NCBI GenBank assembly: GCA_028693445.1
Contig: JAQUVI010000002.1
Span: 130,971 to 194,970 of the forward strand
Reading direction: 5' to 3'
Length of the DNA: 64,000 bases
From: Candidatus Absconditabacteria bacterium
GTDB lineage: Bacteria > Patescibacteriota > Gracilibacteria > Absconditabacterales > Absconditicoccaceae
Shown: piece after piece, positions 50,654 to 59,941 of the stretch
Layout of the letters: the number at the start of each line of letters is the position of its first letter
How positions within the stretch are numbered: the stretch's first letter is position 1
Program-made: the position numbers and the translations under genes
Notes under the pieces: model-generated
The model's database searches: none
What the model was told of the DNA's origin: nothing
Seen by the model: the letters and a program-made list of their open reading frames with translations, nothing else

Positions 50654-50684
50654 TAGTTAAAAATTTATAGTTAAATAAAATATA

Positions 50685-51422
50685 TTATTTAGATTTCCGC
50701 TCCATCCCCGCTCCAATTACTGGTAATGCGGGGACTCAAGGCGGGAATGACTTAATATATCGTTTACAAATTTTTTGTAATTCACAGGTTTCGCACTTGG
50801 GTTTGCGAGCAGTACAATAATACCTTCAAAATAGTATTATACTATGATGAGCGATTGATTTGTAACGTTTTGGAATAACTTTTTCAAGTAGTTTTGATGT
50901 TTTTTCGGGTGTTTTTGTATCAACAATTCACCATCTATTACAAACTCTATGAACGTGCGTATCAACTGCTATTACTGGTAATTTAAATAATACATGAGCT
51001 ACAACTTTTGCTGTTTTTTCTCATATTCATGGTAGCTTTTGAAGTCAATCTAATGTATTTGGTATAAAGTAGACATAATTTTTGTCCTTGTATGAATTAT
51101 ATTTTGATATTCATAAATCTTTCAACTTTTTTTTGTCTATAATTATCTCAGATAGTCAAAAAATGTTTTTAGATTTGGTTTTATAGTAATTAATTGACGA
51201 TATTGACTTTTGTAATTTTTCCTTTCATGTAATTATTATATCTTGAGGTTTTTTTATTGATTTAAATATTTTTGATGTTACTTTGTTTACTTGGATATCT
51301 GTATTCTGAGCTGATAAAATTACTGATACTATTAATTGAAACTCGTTGTCATAAGATAATTCTGTATTTGGATTTGGAAAAAGTCTTTTTAGATATGTAA
51401 ATATTTGATTTAATTTGGACAT
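50685..51422 (-). CDS. nth: Endonuclease III with repeat-derived C-terminal tail
   Basis: 245 aa. A base-excision repair glycosylase/AP lyase for oxidised pyrimidines. Motifs: 'LIVSVILSAQNTDIQVNKV', the helix-hairpin-helix 'LPGIGEKTAKVVAHVLF' with catalytic Lys, 'IAVDTHVHRVCNRWGIV' with catalytic Asp, and the 4Fe-4S ligands in 'YYCTARKPKCETCELQKIC' (C-x6-C-x2-C-x5-C). After the normal end (about 'KICKWYIKS') the frame runs on through a GC-rich intergenic-type repeat (50692-50753), adding about 20 residues rich in Pro and Gly. The stop lies only at 50685. E. coli Nth has 211 aa, so the extra tail is visible by length. Confidence 0.95.
50692..50753. repeat. Copy of the GC-rich dispersed repeat inside the 3' end of nth
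   Basis: TTTCCGCTCCATCCCCGCTCCAATT..GCGGGGACTCAAGGCGGGAATGAC shares the 'GCTCCAATT' and 'GGGAATGAC' blocks with the tandem repeats at 49929-50035. CCCCGC / GCGGGG pair as a hairpin. Confidence 0.7.
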
Positions 51423-51521
51423 ATGTAGACATAATTATCTGTAAAAATTTGTATTTATGTATAGAATTTTATCTATATATCATTTTAATTTACTTAATAA
51501 ATGTCAATATTTTGTATTATT

Positions 51522-51592
51522 CAGGAAGAGTAGGAATCGAACCTACGACACAGGAGTCGGAGTCCTGTATTTTACCATTAAACTATCTTCCT
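51522..51592 (-). tRNA. tRNA with anticodon CCG (reads CGG; nominally Arg, possibly Trp or Gln)
   Basis: A 71-nt cloverleaf. Acceptor AGGAAGA/TCTTCCT, discriminator G73, D arm GTTT-AATGGTA-AAAT, anticodon arm CAGGA-CTCCGAC-TCCTG, variable TGTC, T arm GTAGG-TTCGATT-CCTAC. The anticodon CCG would decode CGG. Bacterial tRNA-Arg normally starts G1-C72 and has A73. This one has A1-U72, G2-C71, G3-C70 and G73 as in the tRNA-Trp at 30108. The D loop also resembles tRNA-Gln/Gly. Given CGA=Trp in this genome, a tryptophan-charged tRNA is plausible; this is inference. The 5' end overlaps the nuclease gene upstream by 15 bases. Confidence 0.9.
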
Positions 51593-51961
51593 ATAAATAT
51601 TGTATTCTACTTTTTTATTTTCTATGCATTGTTTTATCATAGATTCATTTTTATTTAGCGTAGAGGAGTTGGTTTTTATTTCTAAAAAAACTATTTTTTT
51701 TAAGTTTCAACGACTTAATCAATCGAAAACTATATAATCTACTCATTTTCACAAAAAAACCAAATCTTTGTAATGATAAGGGAAATCAGGAAGAAGCGGT
51801 GCTATTTTTTCATTTACGTTTCAAAGTACAACATTACGTGATCTTGTTACAGCATCTTGGCGTTGATTTTTTATTTTGATAAAAAAATAAACTCTTGATA
51901 TTAAATAACCTATGATGAAACCTACTATAATTCATATAATTATTAGAAACTCTTCTCCCAT
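51578..51961 (-). CDS. Holliday-junction-resolvase-like endonuclease (PF10107 type)
   Basis: 127 aa. One N-terminal membrane helix (residues 5-22) precedes a nuclease-like domain: 'RSRNVVLGNVNEKIAPLLPD', 'FPYHYKDLVFLGKGVDYIVF' and 'DGLSRGNLKKIVFLEIKTNS'. The D..ExK pattern (VDYIVFDG and EIKT) is that of the restriction-endonuclease-like fold predicted for this archaeal-resolvase-related family. The C-terminus 'NIYRKIV' is encoded by the first bases of the tRNA(CCG) gene, so the two overlap. The role is probably membrane-associated DNA handling, unproven. Confidence 0.88.
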
Positions 51962-52115
51962 ATTTTTGTTTTATAAATAAATACCACATATTTAATAACT
52001 TTTACCACAAAAAGCAAGTAAATATGTATTTAAATAACCAGATTTTTTGTTTTATATAAATAGTTTGAATATAATTAGATGATAATGTATTTTTACATTT
52101 TATATACGTTTTTGT

Positions 52116-53432
52116 ATGGTTGCAGTTGATTATAGACAAAGATTAACACAAGCTATTGTAGACTCTGATGTAGTTAAGATTTTTGATGATCTTTTGACTG
52201 TTGCTGTAGAGGAGTGAGCTTCTGATATACATATAGAACCATTGGAAAATTATTCTAGAATTAGAATAAGAATTGATGGAATTTTGGAAGAACTTATGCA
52301 ATTTCCTAGAAATTTACATGAAAGTATTATATCAAAATTTAAAATTGAATCTGGTCAGATGAGGCCCGATGAAAAAAGGCTTCCTCAGGATGCTAGAGTT
52401 TCTAGTATTACTCAAACAAATAAAGAAATAGATCTTCGTGCCAATACTTTACCTACGGTTTGGGGCGAAAAATTGGTAATGCGTATAGTTGATAAATCAA
52501 AGAAAATACCACCTTTAGATGATCTTGGAATTGATTGATCAAATAAGGATATTATATACAAACATTTGGCTTATCCAAATGGAATTATATTAATGACAGG
52601 TCCTACTTGATCAGGTAAAACAACAACACTTTATGCTTGTCTTGATTATATTAATAAACCAGAGGTAAATATTATTACTTATGAAGATCCGGTAGAAAAT
52701 AAAGTTGCATGACTTAATCAGGCTCAGGTTAGAACTGATATATGATTTACTTTTGCTAGTTGACTTAGATGAGCGCTTAGACAAGATCCTGATATTATTA
52801 TGGTGTGAGAAATCCGTGATAGAGAAACTTTGGATATGGCTATGGAAGCAGCTATGACCTGACATTTGGTGTTCTCTACAATACACACTAATTCTTCAGC
52901 TGAAACAATTACTAGAGTATTCAATCTTTGAGCTAAGCCATATATGCTTGCAGGTACATTTAATGTAGTTATGGCTGAAAGATTGGCAAGAAAAGTGTGT
53001 TATAATTGTAAACAAGTTACTTCTGTAAAAGGAACACCACAACATCGTTTTGCTATAGAAAGTTTTAAGAATATGGATCCAGAAGCTTTAAAAAAAGAAA
53101 TAATGAAAAGAAATATTTCTCAAGAACAACGAAATTTATTTATAAATGAATGAATTATTATGAAAGGGACTGGTAAAGATCCAAAAACTGGTTGAGTTTG
53201 TCCTGTTTGTAATGGCTCTTGATGTAAATGAAGAATCTGACTTTTTGAAATGATGGATTATACAGATGATTTAAAGACACTTTTGTTGGCTGGTAAATCT
53301 GCTTTTGAGGTTGAAGAACATGCACTTAAAAATGGTATGATAAATCTAGAGAGAGATGGTGTTTTTAAAGCTATCAAATGACATATAACTTTGGAAGAAG
53401 TATATGAAAATGTAAAAACTAAATCAAATTAA
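52116..53432 (+). CDS. pilB: Type IV pilus assembly / type II secretion ATPase (PilB/GspE)
   Basis: 438 aa. It powers pilin polymerisation. It starts directly with the N2 domain ('[20 protein letters not shown]'), lacking the roughly 120-residue N1 domain of typical PilB. Walker A is '[16 protein letters not shown]' (residue about 160), Asp box 'TYEDPVE', Walker B '[16 protein letters not shown]' and His box '[20 protein letters not shown]'. Two CxxC pairs ('CYNCK', 'CPVCNGSG') form the zinc tetracysteine site, which favours PilB/GspE over PilT. It is followed 71 bases later by pilC. Loop glycines are TGA. Confidence 0.94.
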
Positions 53433-53503
53433 ATATTAGAACTTAGCTCTTAGAACTTAGAATTTAGATGTGATAAATTTTAAATTATAAACTATAAATT
53501 GAA

Positions 53504-54583
53504 ATGTTGTCTGTTTGAGAAATGTTGCAATGACTTTATATTAGAATGAATGCTCCTAGTTTAAAAAAGAAAACTAATTTTTTTAGATTGCTTGCATTAT
53601 CTCAAAAAGCTGGTCTTGGAATTAGAGACTCTTTGATATCTATTAAAAAAACAGAAAAACAACCAGGGTTGTTATATATTATAGATGATATGATAGAACA
53701 ATTGAATCAATGAATGAACTTTTCTTCAACATTACGTAATCATATGTATAGTTTTAAAGAAGAAGAGATAGCTCTTATTCAATCAGCTGAGGCAATAGGA
53801 AATTTGCCAGATGTGCTTGAAGAAATATCTGAAGAATTAGAAAATGATCAAAAAATAAATCAAAAAATAAAAAAAGCTAGTACTTATCCAGTTGTTCTTA
53901 TATGATTTTCTATAATAGCTGTTGTTGTTTTGATTATTTTTGTTATCCCTACAATAGTTGGTATGTTTCCTAGTCAAGATTCTTTGCCTTCAATTACTGT
54001 GTTTATGCTTAATACATCAAGCTTTATAAAAAAATTTTGGTATGTTATTTTGATTGTAGTTTGATGATTATATACTTCATATAAAATGTTGTATAAATTC
54101 TTTTTACCATTTAAAGTTTTGATAGATAAACTTCTTATTTCAATTCCTGTTGTTTCAGATGTAGTAAAAACATTTCATATGTATAGATATTCGAAGTTAT
54201 TGTGACAATTATATAGTTGAGGTATAAGTCCTGTTGTTTCTTTGAAACTTATTGCTAATGTTTTTAATAACTTTCATTATAAAAAGAAAGTTTTGGAAAT
54301 ACAAAGTGATATTAAATCTTGATTTTGAATGGCGGAATCTATGGAATGATCTACTTTGTTTGATCCTATTTTAACTCAGATTATAAGTGTTGGTGAAAAT
54401 ACTTGAAATATGGGTGATGTGTTAAAAAGAATATCTACATTTTATCGTGAATTGCTTCAGAATAAAATAGATATGCTTTTGGCTTTGATAGAACCATTTT
54501 TGATGGCATTTATAGCTGTTATTGTTTGAATAGTTGTATGATCTATATTTATTCCTATGGCTGATATGGTGAATGTTATGTAA
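53504..54583 (+). CDS. pilC: Type IV pilus inner-membrane platform protein (PilC/GspF)
   Basis: 359 aa (usual about 400). Two T2SSF domains, each with the marker 'E..G.l...L': 'IQSAEAIGNLPDVLEEISEE' in the first and 'IISVGENTGNMGDVLKRIS' in the second. Three transmembrane helices are near residues 128-150, 175-195 and 325-350. It anchors the PilB ATPase to the pilus base. The N-terminal cytoplasmic part is short. Forms an operon with pilB. Confidence 0.94.
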
Positions 54584-54608
54584 TAATTTATATTGTTTTT
54601 TGTTTTTA

Positions 54609-55337
54609 ATGAAGAAATATATTCTTTTATTTGTATTGTGTTGTATTCCATTGGGTTTATTTGCTCAAATGAATATTTCTAGAGTTCAACAGATTATTTA
54701 TGAAGATGTTATTGAAGAAGAAAAAGAATCTTATATTTCTCTTGTTAGCTTTTGATATTCTTTGTATAGTATGCATATATTTTTGGCTAATGAATATAAA
54801 TCTATTGATCTTGTTTCATCTTCTTATGAATATGTTAATTTAATTTTTTCTTTAAGAGACCTTATTTCTTATAATATTATAGATTTGCTAGAGTTTGAAT
54901 TAGATAAATCATCTGCTATAGATTTGTATGTTTCCGGCTTGGATTTATGTTTGTTGGAATCGGATATCGCATTAACAAATATAAGGGAGGAAATGTCATT
55001 ATTGGACTATTCTTTACAAAGTTGTCTTTCTCAAAAAGAAATTTCTGATAAACAATATCTTGATTCTATAAATTCTCCTTATCAACAAATATTTTTACAA
55101 GAATCTATTGATGATTCAAAAAAATATGCTCAATGCGCTTCTGATGCAAGAATAGAATATAACGCAAAAAAGATTTTGTTGGATAAAATTGTTGCATATA
55201 GTTGAATTTTAAAAATAAAATATGATTATTTATCTAAGAACAAAGAAGATATCGTAAAATATTATAATCTTATAAAATCTGATGTTTTGGAGGATTTGCT
55301 TATGATAAAACGTATGTTGGAAAAATATGATATGTAA
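54609..55337 (+). CDS. Secreted hypothetical protein next to pilC
   Basis: 242 aa. A clear signal peptide (residues 1-20, 'LFVLCCIPLGLFAQ') precedes a helical, Ser/Asp/Glu-rich domain with spaced cysteines near residues 117, 142 and 175. It is followed by lgt and preceded by pilC at 25-base spacing, so it may be part of the pilus operon. Not a recognised family. An extracytoplasmic pilus accessory role is possible. Confidence 0.75.
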
Positions 55338-55403
55338 TCTTTATTGAAGTTTTGATCTAAATTTGTAAAAGAGGTATAATATAGTTTTATATCTTTTTTA
55401 AAA

Positions 55404-56258
55404 ATGGTCGCTTTTTCTCTGTTTTGAATTTCTATTTATTGGTATGGTATATTTTATTTTATGACTTTTTTGTTTTGATATTTATTTTTATTGTTTGTTA
55501 GAAAATATTCCTTTTTTGAAAAATACGCTCCTAATCTTTATAATTTATTAAATAAAGATCCAGAAGATATTATTTTGTATTCTGTATTGTGAATTATTGT
55601 CTGAGGTAGATTGTGACATATTTTTATTTATGATTTTGCTTATTATTTAGAAAGTCCTTTGAAAGTTTTTGCTATTTGGGAATGATGAATGTCGTTTATT
55701 GGTGGTATTATATGAGTTTTGATTTCTTTATTGTTTATTTTTCGTAAATATTGATTTTCTTTTCGTGATTTGATTGTTTTAACTGATTTAATTATATTGC
55801 CAGTAGGTTTTTGAGTTATGCTTTGAAGAATTTGAAATTTTTTAAATCAGGAGCTTTATGGTCGTTTGGTTAGTGATGTTTTTACAAATATTTCATTGTC
55901 AGTTGTAGATATTCTTTCTCATTTTAATTTGTTTTATGTTTATGATAGTATTGATTGATTTTTAAGAATAAATACTAATTTCTTGGCTAGCTTTTTTGAA
56001 TGATTTGTTGTTTTTGTTGTATCTTTAGTTGTTTTATCTGTTTCTATCAAAAAAAAGAAGCGAAAAACAGGCTTTTTGTCATCTTTTTTTATTGTTTGGT
56101 ATTCGTTTGTTAGATTTTTCTTGGAATATCTCAGGATGGATAGTCAATCAGAATATGTAGCTTTTTTTACAAAGAGTCAGTGGTTTTTTGTTATATTCTT
56201 TCTTATATGAATTTTTATTATGTATCGTTCTTTAAAATCTTCTCGTTATATAAAATAA
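55404..56258 (+). CDS. lgt: Prolipoprotein diacylglyceryl transferase
   Basis: 284 aa with seven or so transmembrane helices. It adds diacylglycerol to the lipobox cysteine of prolipoproteins. Family signatures: 'GRLGHIFIYDFAYYLESP' (arm with GR.G), 'WEGGMSFIGGIIGVLISL' and 'GFGVMLGRIGNFLNQELYGR', then 'RFFLEYLRMD' near the C-terminus. The usual 'MSFHGG' histidine is Ile here ('MSFIGG'). TGA encodes the Gly of WEGG, GRIG and others. The last 13 bases overlap the convergent AbiEi-like gene. Confidence 0.9.
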
Positions 56259-57178
56259 CTATATCTTTTGATTATATTTTTTAGTTCTTCTGCTAGTATT
56301 GGGTTTATGGTTTGGCTTATCTTATAAAGCTTGTTTATAGCACTATGATGCTTGTTGTTTTTGAGAAAATCTTCAAAAACTTTTATATTTAATGATTTTC
56401 ATAGTTTTCTAATTATTTTTTTGATTAATTCTTCTCAATATCATTTATTTATAACAGATTGGTTATATAGTGTTTCTATAATAGCTAGTTCTAGGTTTGC
56501 TACAGGATATAATTGATTATTTATTGCTATTTTTCTTGTATATTTGTAAAATAATGGGAGAAGATTCTTTTTATTGGAACTATAGGTTTTAAATAATCAT
56601 TTTTTTTCTCATACAATGACTTCTGTAGCTTGTTTTTTATTGTTTACTATCAAAATTTCTTCTGGTATTTCGTAAGAAGATATATTTAGTTCTAGTGCTT
56701 TTAATCATCATATATATCGTTTTCATTCTAAATAGTCGTTGCAATGTTTTTTTAACATATCTCGATAAAATTTTTCTATTAATTCTTGCTCTTTATAGGT
56801 TTTTTCTGGATTTTTTATAAAAAACATATCTTTTTTAAGACTTTCTATGTATCATCTGTTTTTGAGATAGTAGATCATCTTATATGTTTTTTGTTCTGAA
56901 TACTCTGAATCTAATATATCTTTGATGATTCCTTTGATTTTTTTGATTTCCAATAATTTATTTTTGTATTTTAATATTTTTTTAACAACAATGTCGAAAT
57001 ATTGGTTTTTCATATACTGCTTTGTTGCTGATAAAATTCATTGTAAAAAAATAATGATATTTCCATAAAAATCAAGACAATTTTTCTCTAATAATTCTAA
57101 TGAATTTTCTGTTGTAATTTTTTGGTAAAACGATACAAAAAATTCACCTTTATTTTTATTGTTTGAATGATAATTCAA
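56246..57178 (-). CDS. AbiEi-like winged-helix protein (antitoxin/regulator type)
   Basis: 255 aa from the first ATG (57013). The open frame with protein-like sequence continues upstream to a TTG at 57178 (310 aa), which I prefer, but no ATG is there. A winged-helix segment 'KTYKMIYYLKNRGYIESLKK' with 'DMFFIKNP' is followed by an AbiEi-like core: 'EGK-x-YIGGLKALELN', 'EVIVGEKKGLFKTY' and 'YPVANLELAIIETLYN'. The codon x before YIGG is CGA (Trp expected to fit 'WYIGG'). AbiEi proteins are antitoxins or regulators of nucleotidyltransferase toxins. No AbiEii partner is seen, so it may be an orphan or have another role. Confidence 0.65.
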
Positions 57179-57448
57179 AAAACACTTATAGATCAGAGTT
57201 CTATTCAGCAAAGAACAGTATATCTCAAAAATATTAAAGCAACTTTTTTTTGTTGTGAAGATTCTTTTTATGATGTTGTTTTGGAAATTAACTCAAATAA
57301 ATTTTATTTATCTGTTCAACAGATAGCTAACCAAATACAAGAATTTCAGATTATTTCTGTTAAATGATTTATAGAATTAAATAATAAACTTATTTTCTTA
57401 TTAAAACAACTAATTAATCACCTTTTTATTAGACTAGATTATGTTTAG
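57167..57448 (+). CDS. Small hypothetical protein before the IscU-like gene
   Basis: 93 aa, beta-rich then helical, with 'FFCCEDSFYDVVLEINS' (adjacent Cys pair) and a hydrophobic C-terminal half. No signal peptide. Its start overlaps the divergent AbiEi-like gene if that uses the TTG start. It ends 20 bases before the IscU-like gene, suggesting a shared message. Not recognised. Confidence 0.6.
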
Positions 57449-57468
57449 TTTTTTATGATTTTCAAAGT

Positions 57469-57873
57469 ATGGAGGAATTGAACGTTATGTTACAAGAATA
57501 TGCCAAAAATCCAATTTGTAATTTTGCTATGAAAGATTATACAATTAAACAGCATGAGGGAAATTTTATTTGTTGAGATGATATTATTGTTTATCTTCGT
57601 ATAGATAAAAATGTTGTTTTGGACTATAGTTTTGATGGTAATTGCTCTACAATTACTGTTGCTGCAGCAAGTATATTATCAGAAATTATAGTTTGATCAG
57701 ATATAAATGATATACTTACTCGATGATATTCAAAAATGCTTTCTTTAGGTTTTGAGGTTTCTCCAAGAAGAAAAAGAGCAGCTGTAATTGCTATATTAGC
57801 AGCAAGAAACGCAATTCATAAGTATCTTAATGATTGAAAAGAAGATACTTTTGATGATTTGTTTGATGATTAA
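57469..57873 (+). CDS. IscU/SufU-like Fe-S scaffold lacking the third cysteine
   Basis: 134 aa, the family size. IscU/SufU builds Fe-S clusters on three cysteines plus an Asp. Here the first Cys-Gly-Asp is 'FICGDDIIVYLRID' and the second lies in 'FDGNCSTITVAAASILSE', both conserved. The third site, normally 'R.rCA.L', reads 'SPRRKRAAVIAILAARNAI', so Cys is replaced by Ala. It may act with a partner cysteine, or in sulfur relay or Fe-S sensing rather than classic assembly (inference). No cysteine desulfurase is adjacent. Confidence 0.82.
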
Positions 57874-57953
57874 TGTCTATAATGACAAAAGTAGACAAAA
57901 TGTCTTGAAAATGTTGGACAAATATCTATCTTTTTATCTGCTTACGTGTTTAA

Positions 57954-58334
57954 ATGAAATATCTTAGGCAATCTGTGTTATATATTATCTTTGCTAGTGG
58001 TCTATTTTATTTGATATCGTATTATTTTCCTTGACTGGGTTTTTCTTTGGTTTCTGAATATTCAAATGATTTGGTTATTTTTCTTTTTGTATGAATCCTT
58101 TCTTGGTTTGTTAGTTTTGTATTAAAATCTGTTATAAGCTTATTAACTTTTCCTATTTCAACAATAACATTTGGTCTTTTTTCATTGGTAATTAATTTTG
58201 TTCTTTTGTATGTGTTTGAGCAGTTAATTAATTATCTTGATGTTGGTGTTTTTGTGTCTTTGGGTAATGTTGTACAGGTTTTTGTTCTATCTTGTATATT
58301 GAGTATAATTTGTTTTTTAGTTAAAAAAATATAA
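57954..58334 (+). CDS. Four-TM phage-holin-IV / YvlD-like membrane protein
   Basis: 126 aa, four predicted transmembrane helices. The pattern 'LLTFPISTITFGLFSLVINF' in the middle is the hallmark of the PF04020 family (DUF/holin superfamily IV, YvlD). Function unknown, seen widely in bacteria. It is followed 5 bases later by another small membrane protein. Confidence 0.82.
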
Positions 58335-58339
58335 AAAAA

Positions 58340-58591
58340 ATGAAAAAATGAAACGTTGCTTATTTGTGGGTTATTGTTGTTGTATTTATTATTTTGTGGA
58401 TTCCTTATTTTCAAAACATTTCATCAGTTAAACCTTGAGTTATATTCTTTTTTAATAGTCAATGGACTTTTGTTGAAATCTATCCAATACTCCTTTTTCT
58501 TTGAGTTTTGGAGTGATGATTGATTGTTTTGTATGTGAAATCTTTATTGGATGATATAAAAAAACAAGAGCCTCAAAAATTTGATTTATAA
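58340..58591 (+). CDS. Small two-TM membrane protein (LapA-like)
   Basis: 83 aa. Two hydrophobic helices (residues 5-22 and 42-65) and a short charged tail 'LDDIKKQEPQKFDL'. The layout resembles DUF1049/LapA proteins. It is tightly linked to the YvlD-like gene upstream. Confidence 0.6.
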
Positions 58592-58618
58592 TATTTTATT
58601 TTGTTTTGTTTTTGAATT

Positions 58619-59179
58619 ATGGCAAAAGTTTACAATATTACTAGAGAGTCTGGTGCTCAAATTCTTGGTATTTCTACAAGAACAGTTGATAGATATATTA
58701 GAAGTTGAAAATTATCTTACAAAAAAATTGCTAATAAAGTATTGTTGGAAAAATGAGAAATATATGAATTAAAAAAAGATTTTTCTGCTCTACATCAAGA
58801 AGTTGAAACAGAAGTTGTTAGTCAGTCTTCTTGAACATGATTGGCAAAATCAAATCCACAGTTGGAAGCCATGATAGAACAAAAATTAGAAAAATTCTTT
58901 TTGATTTTTAGAGAAAAAGAAAAGATTTTAGAAGAAAAAAATAAGATTATTTTTGTTTTACAACAAAGAGTGGGTGAGTTGGAAACTAAAATTCAAAATA
59001 TGATCGCATTGCCTGATTATACAAGAGAGAAACAAGAAGCTATTATAGAAAAACAAAAATTAGAAGAAAAGATTTTTCAATTAAAAACTTCTATAAAAAA
59101 TGAAAAATTAATAAATCTTATATTGATAGCTTTAACTTTGATTTTTCTTATAATTGCGTGATTTTTGTTTTTTAAATAA
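58619..59179 (+). CDS. HTH - coiled coil - tail-anchored membrane protein
   Basis: 186 aa. The N-terminus is a MerR/excisionase-like helix-turn-helix ('GAQILGISTRTVDRYIRSG' followed by 'KLSYKKIANKVLLEKGEI'). A linker and a long coiled coil (about residues 85-160) follow, with heptads of Leu/Ile and Glu/Lys. It ends in one hydrophobic helix (163-183, 'LINLILIALTLIFLIIA') and 'FK', a tail anchor. DNA-binding domain and membrane anchor in one chain suggest a membrane-tethered regulator or DNA-tethering protein (inference). The next gene also has a membrane helix and coiled coil. Confidence 0.85.
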
Positions 59180-59216
59180 AAAGTGGTTGACTTTTTATTA
59201 CTAATATATATAAAAG

Positions 59217-59248
59217 CTTAAAGGATATTTATCTTTTAAGTTTTTTTT
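59217..59248 (+). terminator. Terminator-like hairpin abutting a start codon
   Basis: CTTAAAGGAT / ATCTTTTAAG stem (one mismatch or G-T), ATTT loop, eight T. The ATG of the next gene follows the last T-A directly, so the hairpin may act as an attenuator or the next gene may have an internal start. Confidence 0.75.
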
Positions 59249-59941
59249 ATGAAGATAGATTGGTTTGATTTCTGGTTAATATTTTCTTGAATATTATTAA
59301 TATTTCTTTTGATAGGAGTGTTATTTAGATTTTTTCAGTGGATAAGGTTTAGAAAAGAATTGGCTTATATAAAACAACAGAAAGTAAAAGATATTGTGAA
59401 AATCCAAAAAACAAACCCTAAATTGGATGAGTCTTTTCTAGAAATTTCTTGATTTAAAAAAGAAATTGATAATTTAATGAAGGATATTTACTTTGATTCA
59501 TATGATAAAAATATGCCTTGAGAAAGCGAATTTTTCGGCGTTGATTTAGAATGATCCTTGGATAAGCTTTTGGATGGTAAAATATTGGGTCTTATAAAAG
59601 AAAAAGATTATTTATTACAACAAAAAGATTCTATTATATGATCTATTGAAGAAAGAAATAAAAAAACATTAAAAGACGTTGTAAACAAGGTTTTCTTTGT
59701 TCTAGTAGAGAAAGATAAAATGCTTAGAGAAAAAGATTTAATGATAACTAATCTAAAATCTAAGATACAGGAAATTGAAACTATAAATTTGGAAAAATAT
59801 ATAACAAAGCTTCCAGAAATTGCAAAAGAAAGAAATTTTCAGAAAGATAATTCTTCATATTTAGAAAAAAAACCTAATGATAAAAAAATATTTTATAGTC
59901 ATGCAGATTTTATTAACGTTAATTCTGTTGAGAGAAAATAG
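59249..59941 (+). CDS. Single-TM protein with C-terminal coiled coil
   Basis: 230 aa. One N-terminal transmembrane helix (residues 8-27, 'LIFSGILLIFLLIGVLF'), then a basic stretch and a long helical region ('LRNKKTL..DKVFFVLVEKDKM' type) with heptad pattern to about residue 190. No enzymatic motif. Its last 20 bases overlap the convergent ATPase gene. It may be a membrane partner of the upstream HTH-coiled-coil protein. Confidence 0.7.
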
